Shown here piece after piece: positions 48,101 through 60,100 of a stretch of 64,000 bases of DNA. The notes beneath the pieces were generated by a model. That model saw nothing but the letters and a program-made list of their open reading frames with translations. It made no database searches and was not told the DNA's origin. Source of the DNA: Elephas maximus indicus (lineage: Eukaryota; Chordata; Mammalia; Proboscidea; Elephantidae); NCBI RefSeq assembly GCF_024166365.1, contig NC_064831.1, positions 52,143,768-52,207,767 on the forward strand, in the 5' to 3' direction. How positions within the stretch are numbered: position 1 is the first letter of the stretch; each line of letters begins with the position of its first letter. Made by a program: the position numbers and the translations under genes.

Positions 48101-51100
48101 ATTCTACAACATACATAAAAGTTGACAATTTCTTAAAGATTCACCAGAAGACTTACTCGCAGGAAGCCCTTCCCTCCTCTGGCCAGGCTGTCTCCAAAAT
48201 CTTTTGGCTGTCGGCCCATCTCTTCTCTTCTTTTTTGCTGATATTCCTTGTCCATTGTGATTGCTGCCAAGCCTTTTCCAACAGACCCAGTGATACGAGA
48301 GACAACTCCTGCTGCACCACCTATGCAAGGGCCCAGGTAAGTCAAGCCACATTGTTTCTTTAAAGACGGTGACCACAACACACAGTATGCAACAGCTTTA
48401 CACTAACATTCTTGGTGCTGCTGCTGGGTGCCATCAAGTCAATTCTGACTCACAGCGCCCTCATGTGGGAGAGAAGAACTTCCCCACAGAGTTTTCTTGG
48501 CTGTAATCTTTAAGGAAGCAGACAGGCAGGTAGCAGACAGCAGAGCTGCTAGGTGGGTCTGATCTGCCAATCCTTCCATTAACAGCTGGGCACTTAACCA
48601 CTGCACCACCAGGGCTTCTTGTTTTAAACTAATATATGCTCAAAATTACGTCTTATACACAAAAGTTCAGAAGTTTATTTTTCCTATTTCCCATTTATTA
48701 AGAGGAATGAAACTATTTAAAGTACATTGATTCAGCACTATCAAGACATACAAAAAAACCAGTGATGGGTCAGTGTTAAATTATTTTCCATTTAAAAACA
48801 AGAGAACACATCTTTTACAAAATTTTTTATAAAACTGATCTCTCTTTTATCAAATATAAGCATTTGCTTTTCATAAACAATACATTTTATAATAACTATA
48901 ATAAATACACACACACACGTGATACGGACCTACTGTGTGTCCAAACAGACTCCTTACTCCAATCACTAACCCCTCAGCAAATTCTTCAGGGCCCTGAACA
49001 GCACCCTGGTAATAGCAAAAAATAAACAAATAAAGTTTGTTATTTAAAACTTAAATAAGTATAAAACTTTTAATCTAATATTTCAGGGTTTCTATGAAGA
49101 TGAAGAATCTGTAAAAATCCATTAAAACTGTGATAACACAATTTTTACCCTCTATCCTGATACTGGAGGAGTACCTATTCATTACAATTGAAGACACTTT
49201 GAACCCACATGACCTCAGCAAGTTTTATAAGAAAAAAACGGATAGGAGAAAATCACTGACTTCAATCACAGCTGACCTCCCTCCCAGTACAAAGTTCCAC
49301 CAGACTTGTAAAGTGAACCTCAGAGGTAGCAAGGCTGAGCACGAGCTCAGCCCCATATTTTTGCCACTCTTGTTTTCCCATTTATTCTCTCTGCTTTGTC
49401 TTTCTAAAACCTTCAGCACTTTGGGTTTCTGTATCCTTTAAATAGAGGTGAACATTTAAGCTAAATTAAAGCCTGAATATTAAAAAAAGTCAATCATCTC
49501 TTAATGCCCCATTAATCCTTTCCATAATGGTGAAATGGTCATGAAACTGTCTTACTCTATCTAGCTTCCAAATATCCTCACAACTACATACATTAAATCC
49601 TGGAAAATGTGGGCATGTTTTATTGCCCAGATGGCTCAATAAACTCTAAAACAATCTCTCAGTGTCACCTCAAGGCCTTTTAAATAAAAATATAAAAGTC
49701 ATATATTTTTGTTATTTGAACATTATTCAATTCCCAGATACAATTAAAATACAAATTATTATTAGTCCATAAAGAAATAAAAAGTCATTTTTCTATACCC
49801 ATGCTTAAAAAATTTTAAAAACAATACCTGGAAGGGTTCATAGAATAAAGCTTCAACTCCTTCAGACAGGCCTCTAATTAATCCATATGGGTTTCCAAGC
49901 ACATCTAAACCTAACACAAGGACATACATCTGTTTCAAGAACTAAAGGAAAGAAAAAAAAGAAAGTAAATCCTTTTTAACTATTCTGGGAAACATGATGC
50001 GATAAGGAAAAAAAAAAAAAAAGATGGGGGGGCATTGATTAAATTAGGTTACATTAAAGGAAAGTAGCGTGGACTAACCACCATCACGCCCATTAATTGA
50101 CATTTACTATATACTGGGCACTACCCTAGTACTTTGGAGCCCTGGTGATGCAGTGGTTAAGAGCTAAGGCTGCTAACCAAAAGGTTGGCAGTTCAAATTC
50201 ACCAGGCACCCCTTGGAAATCCTATGGGGCAGTTCTACACTGTCCTATGGGGTCACTATGAGTCGGAATTGGCTGGATGGCAATGGGCTTGGTGGGTTTT
50301 TATGCTAGTACTTTACATGGGTTTGAGGCACAGTGCTGCCATTTATTAGTTATGTGACCTTAGAAAAGTCACTCTCTATAGGCCTCTGTTTTCTCATCTA
50401 TAAAACAAGAGCTTCTACTGATCTTGTATGACTGCTTATGCATATTAAATGAATATGTAATTCAGTAATTGTTAGTTATCATTACCTTATCATCACTATT
50501 ACTATTAAATTAGATGGGGAATAATTAGCAACCATAACAAAAAACAAATGAAAATACATCTTTATTTGAACATGTAATAACCATAATGTCTACATACATC
50601 ATAAGAGAAAGGTCTTTCATCAAGAGAAGAAAAGGGGAATGTCACCCTGGAGTTCCATGATACAGCAATGGCACCCAAGTAGCCTGTAACAACTTTGTCT
50701 TTCTGTGACACATGAACCACAGAGTAGTATCTGAGGCATGGGAAAGCTTAGATTTCCTCTCACAATTCCACTAGACCACACTTAGAAACCACAGTCACTG
50801 AAAAAATAAAGTGTAATGAACTCTAAATCACTATTCTTTCCAAAAATGTTAAAACTGTATAATCACAAAGGGAAAATGGGACTGGCAGATCCTTTTTAAA
50901 GGTATATAGGGAGTAAAAAGAACTAAAAAGTGAATCACTCAAGGAAACTGCTAAGCAATGAGACTGCTGATTGACGTAAATTAGGTAAACATTACTGCAC
51001 TCTATACAATCTCATAGAAGTGTTTTGTTTTGATATTTTATGAAGCATGTTCTTTAGGAGCGACTATGAGAGGAAATTACCTGTTCACTATAATGTCTGG

Positions 51101-54100
51101 CAACACTCCAAATGAGCTGATCACTCTTGTAAAACTGATATCGAATTTCATAATAGGCAAGTCTGGGAAGAGAAAAAGGAAAGACTCAATGAGGCTAAAA
51201 TTAGATTCTGAAAAAGGTGTACTTAAAATTTCAACAAAAAATTAATCCTAGCTAATTCTTTCAGAATAATCTTTGCACTTCCACCATATATAATTTAGGA
51301 TTGACATTCTAATATTATGGTAATAAAATTACTATAAATATAGGGCAGTCTCAATAAGTCTTTCATAAATATGGTAGAAAGAGTTTAAAAGGTCATCATT
51401 ATCCCATCAGCCAGTGGATTTTTAAGTTTTTTCTTCTAGTCTTTTTCCACTTTGAATGTCTTCTTTCCTTCTCTGTGCGATTTTAAAACATTTCGTATGC
51501 CACTTTTATACTCAACATTGTGGGTAAGTATTTCTCCACGTTATTAAAAATTCTACAGAACCATTTTTAATGGTTGTATAGCATTCCACCATGTAGGTGT
51601 TTTCATAATGAACAATTCCTCCACTGTCAGGCATTTCCAATTCTTGGTACAACAATGTTTCCATATGCATCTTATGGATTTTGCATTTCAAGATAGTTTC
51701 TGGACTAAATTCCCAAAGACAGACTTACTGAGTCAAAGACTACAAAAATATTTAAGGCTCTTGATATATATCACTTTGCACTAATCCTAACAGTTAAAAA
51801 AAAAAAAAAAGGGGGGGTCCTTTTCTCAAACATATTCCTCTCTACTACTAGAATTGCTTATATTGTGAAATATTTGATTATTTTAATTTCCCTATTATCA
51901 TTTGGTAATAATAAAGTTGAGCATTTTTTCAAATATCTATTAGCCACTCTATCTTCTCTTTTGTAAATTAGCTCTTATTATCTTCTGGATGTTATTCTGT
52001 ATTAATTTTTAATATACAGGCTATTAATACTTTTCTGTCAGGCTCATTATATTCTCCCAGTTCTTTGTTTTACAATTGTCTTTAATGATTTTGTTACAAA
52101 GTGATTAATTTTTACGTAGTCAAATTTATTTTGTATTTTCCACTGGAATTTTTCCCATTGCTTTTAAGCTTAGAAAGACTTCCTCTATTCAGAGATCTGA
52201 TAGCAATTAACTATTAATACTTCTCCTTCTCTTTTTTTTTTAAGTCTTTAAATTCCTCTGAAATTTAGTAGTGCACATGTGGGATGGGAAACGATCTAAA
52301 TGGATTTTTTTCTCCCGGTAACTACTTGTTCCAAAATTAAACATGCATTTATTGAATTCACAAGTGCCTGGAACACATAAATATTCTCATATTAAATGAA
52401 GCAGTAAGTTTTCTCTATACTTTGCCATACAATTATATTGAAATCCCACTCCATCGGTACATATTTCTAAATAAAACTTTTAAAATACAATCCACTCATA
52501 ATATATTAAAATAATTCAGTTTTCACTCTATATTAATGTACTCTTTAGAAATAGATAAAGAAAATTTAAGAACTCTTTACCTTATCTTTATGGATAAAAT
52601 AAGCGTACCTACAGGGTATAAGTAGACAGGGACTCAACTCCCCAAGTATCACTGAGTTATCATTTTCCTAAACTAACATTCTAGCGCAGAAAGACAGAAC
52701 ATGCAGAAACATAACCTTGGTACAAATGCCTCCCCATGTGTTTAGACACAATTCTTACTTAAATATGAGGTCATCCACATCAGTCAGAGTAGCACCTATG
52801 CTTTTCAACAGCAGGTTTACAGAATGAATTGCAATCATTTCTTGTTTTTCTTTGTCTGACTCTTCACCTCCAGAACCCAAAGACAGACTCAAATGCAACT
52901 AAAAGAATATATTTTCAATGAAAGAAAGCAAAGAAAAAAATTATACAGAGAGAAATCAGATCTTCCAGATACAAACGTTAGATCCTTCAATTAGAGTCTT
53001 CAAGAAAGCTACTATTTGTCACTCCATACATTACACAGAATAACCCACTCATACCTGATTCTCATGTTTACATTTACTTTTTCATAAAATACAACTTAGT
53101 CTGTTCCCAAAACAGAGCTGCATTTTAGTGACAGTGTATATACGGTGTTGTGTTCATAAGGAGGGGGCTTTACAAGAACGGCATCAGCCCTTTCTGCAGA
53201 AAGACTTATTAACTGACACACAAGTAGCCTGCCCGTCAAAATAACAGACGATCCTTTATTTTCATCCAATTAAGCTAAATCTTTTATGGCAATTACTAAA
53301 TTGCCAAATAAATTTTAAAAACGAGTAATGAGGTTTTAGGATTCCACATATACTTCCATCTCAGTACTTAAAAGATGAAATTTCCACATTTCCACTTGGC
53401 TTCTTCTACTTTATGACGGATCATCACTTGTGAAACAGTAAAAGGCGGCAGAGGCAAAATGTAATTTGACACGTGGGAACAAAACAGGTGACTCTTCTGT
53501 CTCACTGTCATCCCCTAAACATTTTACCTCATAGAGCTCAAGTGGAGCAGACTTGGGGCAAGGCCAGGGAAGCCTGCATGTTGGCTTTTCCCTTAGATGT
53601 GGACTTGTGTTCACCTGCAGAGTCAGGAGTGCTGGTATCCAGCTCTCAGGTGGACAGAGATTCAGTCTTTCCCTAGAGCAAAGTCACCATGGAATAAGAA
53701 AATAACTGCTTCTTAATATTCATTATCCAGCTTCACGGAATAATTCCCAGGGTGTTAAGAGCATGATTAGGTATATGACCCATCTTTAAAAGACCCTAGA
53801 TTATAAGCTCCATGACGTCATTTTATAGTTTCCACGGCGACTTTGGTAGTAGAAATTAAGTAAATATTTGTTGAAAGTATTGTTCAATCTCATAAATATC
53901 TGATTTTCCCTTAATAACCAGAAAGAAACTGTGTATAACTTATCACATAAAACAATATCAATTTTAAACCTAACACTATGAATGTCTGATATCATCAAAT
54001 TGATAAATCAATTAAAAATAATTATATTTTATAAACCCATTTGTTTATCTGACTGGATTGGTGAACTCAATTGAAATAATGTACTGTAAATAGTTTTTGA

Positions 54101-57100
54101 CAGTGTAAAGGATCATCGGAAACCCTGGTGGTGCAGTGGTTAAGTGCTACAGCTGCTAACCGAAGGGTAGGCAGTTCCAATCCGCCAGGCACTCCTTGGA
54201 AACTCTATGGGGCAGTTCTACTCTGTCCTATGGGGTCACTATGAGTCGCAATCGACTCGATGGCAGTGGGTTTGGGTTTTTTTTTTTGGTAATGGATCAT
54301 CAATATTTTAAGAGTTCCTTAATTGAAAATCTGGCCCATTACACAAATTTAGAGCATTATAGTTGATAGCATTTGTGAGCTCACTGAGCAGTCACCTTCC
54401 CCTATAAAAGCTGAAAAGAATAACACAAAGAGAAAAGGAAATGGGTTCATAAGGTACAAAATCAGGCAAGTGAACGGTATCCAATTTTCCACTCTCTTAG
54501 TTACAATCAAATTTTAGAAGGGAGAAAAACTCCCCATCAACAGTATAACACCTACCTCAGCATTTTCACATTCTGGCTAAAGCACCCATTATAGTTTTCT
54601 GTTTAGACAGTGATAGTAGTTATAAAGCACAACCAAAACATTCATCGTTGGTGGGCACTTCTACGCTTAATTAAGAGGTGCTTTTGTCAGCTTCTTCCCT
54701 GAACAAAGGGGTGATTAGTTCAAGACCAGAGAATACACACTGGCGCTTTCTCTGTGGGAGTCACCGCTGTACATATGTTACAGAGTATTCGCTTAATTAT
54801 TTCAATTAATCAAACAAAACTCCTGCCAAATGTCTGATGCAACAAATTAAAACCTACATGTCTACACAGACCCTTTGAAAGTTCTAAATCAATTTTGCTA
54901 AATTTTAAAAATAATCATTACAACAAACCTTAATAGGAGAAATATGGAAATGTTCAAAGAAACTAAGAATTGATATATCAGTCATTGAAGTCTCCATTAA
55001 TTCCGTGTTCAGGGCGTCAATATCTTGTTGGATTAACTTTGTCTGAAAAAAAATTACAAGAATTTCTATTTTAACTTTTTTTTTCTCTAGGATAATTGGT
55101 TTAAAAAATAGCTGATTTAACTTTTTTTTAATTTTATGATTTTGCCAAGAAATAAAAATTGTTACCCGGCTTCTTTCAGCTTCAGGGTCAGCTGTCGGGG
55201 TGAAAAGGGCAACGATAGCTCCTAGAAACCCTTGATCAATTTTTAAGGCCATTTCCTGAATGAGGACCATAAAATACCTAGGGGGGTAAAAAAATTCAAA
55301 TAAAGATGGGAAAAGGTTTCTACCAAAGCTTATAATTTTCAATGTAAAAACCCTGCTTTTGCCAAAAGGCACAGTAAGATCTTGTTCCTTTATCTCTTAA
55401 AAAATGTGATGTTAATAAGATCAAAGTCTAATTGCTTCACCAGAAGTAATACCGCCTACTAACCCTTAGCACCTAAAGTCCCATGTGCTCTTATTCATAT
55501 GTCACAGAAGGACAAACACAATGAGATGAGATAGCATATACTACCCAAGTTTCCAAGTCCATGCCCACTGCTTTACAGAACGCAGCTCACCAATACATAC
55601 GTCATTTGTATTTCACTATTTTATATTCTAACTGGGGCTACAAAGGGGAGAAGGTGGTTGAAGGAATTTCATACTTTAAAATACGTAGAGGCTATTATTA
55701 AAAGGAGCCCTGGTGGCGCAGTGGTTAAGAGCTCGGCTGCGAACCAAAAGGTCGACAGTTCGAACCTACCAGCCCCTTCTTGGCAACACTATGGGGCAGT
55801 TCTACTCTGTCCTGTAGGTCTGCTGTGAGTCGGAATCAACTTTACAGCAATGGGTTAGGTTTTTCGGTATTATTAAAATAAGTTTCAACATAAAAAAATC
55901 ACTTGATCAACAGTGGATTCAAAGGTCCAAGGGGAAAATAATATTGCATATAAAAGTCACTTTCTCAAAGACTAAAATTCATTTTCAAAGTAGATTCTCA
56001 CTTTAAATCCCTTTAGAAAAACAGAGGTTATTTTTACTTACTTGAACTGTAAGACTTTACTGTACTCGTTAAATCTTGTGATGACACTGACATCAATGAA
56101 AGGTTTGGGCTCTACGAAGAAGAAACAAGAAAAATCCAATCAAGCTGTACACTAGACCAAAACATGTTTCCTTAAATTTTATAATAGGGTGTATCTCACC
56201 GTAATTTTCTTTATTTTTTTACCTGAATCTAAAGCAATAGATTTTGGAGGGGCCACGGGATGAAATACAACAGGGAACATGGCACCTGGTAACTGATTAT
56301 CAACCTGAAAAAAAGGAAAAACCAACTCAGCAGGATTTAAAATAATTTAAATTTAACCTTTTGGTTACAGAGACAATATTTTAGAAGAAGCCACTAACTT
56401 CATCACAATTAAGTATCTGCTTGTATATGTGCTACCATCAGAAGTTTCACTTTAAATCCATCAAACTTTGTACACATCTCTGCAAGGGCAAGCCTTTAAA
56501 TGAAGGAGCACGCAAATGCCTCAGAGCTGCCTCAACACTGCACGGCACGTATGCCATTAATGGAAATATTCTCACCCAGGATCACATGAGATTTCAACTC
56601 TCTAATTAAAATGAAGTATAAGTAGAAACTGGATATGAAATTACAGGATAAGTAGAAGAATAAAAATATCCTAAATACTACTTAGAAGTTAAAACGAAAG
56701 AAGGAAGGAACAAAGGAAAGTAATATCCAAAAACAAGCTTCAATAAAGCCCTGCTCATTCTCATAAAGAATGACAAAGGAAAATCTTATTTTGGGATTCT
56801 AAGACAAATTCAAAGGAACACTCAGAAATAGCAGTCTCGATGCACAAGGAAACATTCTCGCAGGCTACCTCATCAAATTAAATAGTCCCAAAAGTCGCAA
56901 GGACTTCCAGAGTTGAATTGTAATTAAGATGTTGAATCCACAGAATACATCAGAGAAGCGGGAAAAAAAATCACTTTAACAAAAAGATAATAATTACAAT
57001 GTATGCCACAACCTTGTAAAAAGAAATTTCATCCCCAAGATTCCCAAAGTAATTAGATATTATCTATTTAATTGAGGACAATAGTGTTACCTGAAGCCAG

Positions 57101-60100
57101 TACAACCTGGCCCTTAAACTTCTCTGGTGAGGAGACTGCTTAAATTCAATCTCAATTCCTGATAAAAAATCTCGTTTAATAGGGCATCGAACAGGGAAGC
57201 GCATTTCCATTGGAACTCTATCAAAATTCACCTGGAATAAAAAAGCACGTCTTTGTGATGAGCTGGTATTAGTAGTGTAGCTACTCCATTTTTTAAATAT
57301 CCATTTACTCAAGAAATTGAAAAGAAAAAATATTTTGTCTATACCTCAACGAAAGCTGTACCCTGCTGTGATCTACAGTTGAGATCTTTGAAGCAGAATC
57401 CATCACTTGTCTACCAAAGTTATACAGAAAACAACTGAGAAATATTTCAGTTAAGAAAATAAAATATACTTCATATTCTTTTGCTTTATAATGGTTAATA
57501 GGGTTGCTATGAGTCAGAATCAACTCCATGGCACAAAATAATAGCTTGTATGTGTCTGACTCTAATTGTGTCGGTTTAATTTGTTTCCTCCCATGGGAGC
57601 ATGGCCAATATTTATGGGTATGTGGCTTGCTTGGAGGAGATAGGGAGTGTATTTGGTGATCAACACAAATTCAAGCATCCAATATCAAAGACAGAGTAAC
57701 TAAAACTACGAATGAATCAGAGCAAGCTAGAAATTGTAGTCAAGCTCCTGGGGCCTTCTTAAAGCAAAGGGGACTTTTAGTTTCAATTCATAAAGGTCCA
57801 TATGAAGCATACCTTTATTTTGTGGACACCTACTCATTCACACTCAACAAATTTAACTGAGTAGGGTTTGCATAGGTTTTTCATCATTAAAATATATAAT
57901 TTTACACAGCCTTTATTTAGCAATACACTACACTGGTATCATTCAAAATATAAAAGAAGAAGTTATCATAAGTAACCTTCATTCCTCCATAATCTTACTG
58001 AAAACAAGTTTCATGAAACTATCTGGCTTGTAAATAGAACCAACTGTAAGAATACAGAAGAGAAACAGGTTCAAACCCTATACATGACGTGATAGCAATG
58101 TAAGATATTTTAATTGCAAATGAACTAATCATGATAATCCTATTAATAAGAGTTTACTAATAAATTAGTTTCTGTGCACAATTTTACTTGTACATTAAAA
58201 TTTTATTTCCTCACTACCACTACCACCACCACCAAAGCACACCTATAAAAGCCAAAACAAACACACTTTGGTATACCTCAAAATTATTGTGTAGTTTTAT
58301 CCAGCCATGGTCTCCTGATACTTGGTGTTTCTGATAGGACTCTTCCAACAACATTATCTGCTTTTGACTAAAAGGCTTCCATTTTTGTTTTGGTTTCATC
58401 TCCCAAACAACACCAGAACTAAAATAATTCACAAAGAAAATTATATTAGGAATATATATTCAGGTTTGTTCAATTCAACCCCAAACTGCTGCAAAAGTAT
58501 ATTAGAAAAAGGAACAGGGGAAAATGTTTTTCTGTCATCACCTGACATCAATCAACTAGCACAAAGGTTGGCATATAGTAAATATTTTAGGCTTTGCAGA
58601 GGTTATTACGTAGGTATGTGTATGACAAGAGAGAAAACAAACCTTCATAAATTTTTTATTGGCAAAGTTCAAAATATAAAATTAATAATTGAGTATAATT
58701 TTTAAAAAACATAGGTCTACTCATAAGAATGAACTAGTTTTCCCTATTATCAAAATTGATCGCAAATGTTCATTTTTCAATGCTGGTCTATAATGAGCAT
58801 CTTTAAAAAAAATTTTTCACAGATTAAAAAAAAAAACCAAACCCGCTGCGATACAGTTGATTCCGACTCATGGTGACCCTATGTGTTACAGAGTAGTGCT
58901 GCTCCATAGGGTTATCTTGTAGGTACTGCCAAGTGCTGATATCAATCCCTAAGCATATTATTTTAATTGAGAATATTCATTGTTTGCAAGGCATTTATGA
59001 AATTCTATTAGATTCTGCTCTTGGTATTTGCTTTTCATAGAATGTCAATACACTGCAGGTCAATCACTCCCAGCGGAAGGTTAGGGGGAAGTTCCTCAAC
59101 TGCAGAGAGAAACGGATTTTGAAATGTGACTTTACACTTGTATCAAGGTCAGAGAAGAATGTTGCTGTAACAGTGGCTGCAAGTAAGAAAATATATCCAC
59201 TGCACTTTTGTGTAGAAACAGAGATCCTGCTTCTTGTTTTAATTTTGGATAGAACAGGAAGTAGAGAAAACAGCTTGATATTACTTGTGATTAAAACAAT
59301 GTTAGTTTCATTGAAAACGATTTTACTGAAGTACAGCTTCACATATATAAGCTCTGTTTTGCCTTGTAATTTTAGGTTGAATTAAGAAGTGTTTCAAGTC
59401 TGCAACAAAAGCTAATTTTCAAAGTCATTCAGCAGTCTATGATAGCGGTTGAGGGTGGTTCTTTTTGTTCAGAAAAATTTTAATTCTGGCTCAGAATTTA
59501 AAATGAGTGCAATAAAACTTCACCACTGCTAAGCTATCAAGTTGGAGCCGTGGTGGCACAGTGGTTAAGAGCTCGGGTCCTAACCAAAAGGTTGGCAGTT
59601 CGAATCTAGCAGCCACTCCTTGGAAGCCCTATGCAGCAGTTCTACTGTGTCCTATAGGATTGCTATGAGTTGGAATCCATTCAAAAGCAATGGGTTTTTT
59701 TTTTTAACTACCAAATTGCTATGTGGTAAGCCCAGTCAGTATATTCAGCTTCTAATTCTGAAAAGATTCACAAAACTGGTAATAGTTTAGTCCACATGAA
59801 TGGATGAAGTTCAGTGTTTGACATTACTAATTTGATAACACACGACAATTCAAATATTTCCCACACAGTATCTGCTGATGAATAATACAATGATAACCAT
59901 AGGCTTTAAATCCCTTACACTTTCACAAGCTTTGTGAATTTGTGCAACTAGACCTTCTTCTGCTCAGCACGTATTTTTCCCACCAACAGTTGTAACGTAT
60001 CTTAGAACACTCTACTTCAGTTTGTACTGAATAAGTGTTTCCCCAACTTGTTTGAAAATATTCTCTCCTGTTGATAGATGCTCATGTAGAATATTCATAA

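Noticed and set aside
54905-55372. Single 155-residue exon
   Set aside because: It is two VPS13C exons (w6, w7) separated by a 123-bp intron that happens to stay open; splice sites and protein match place the boundaries.
57343-57420. Possible extra VPS13C exon between w2 and w3
   Set aside because: Open on the minus strand with a GT-like end, but w2 and w3 already join in phase and match VPS13C continuously (NNFE-VNFDRVP), leaving no room for it.
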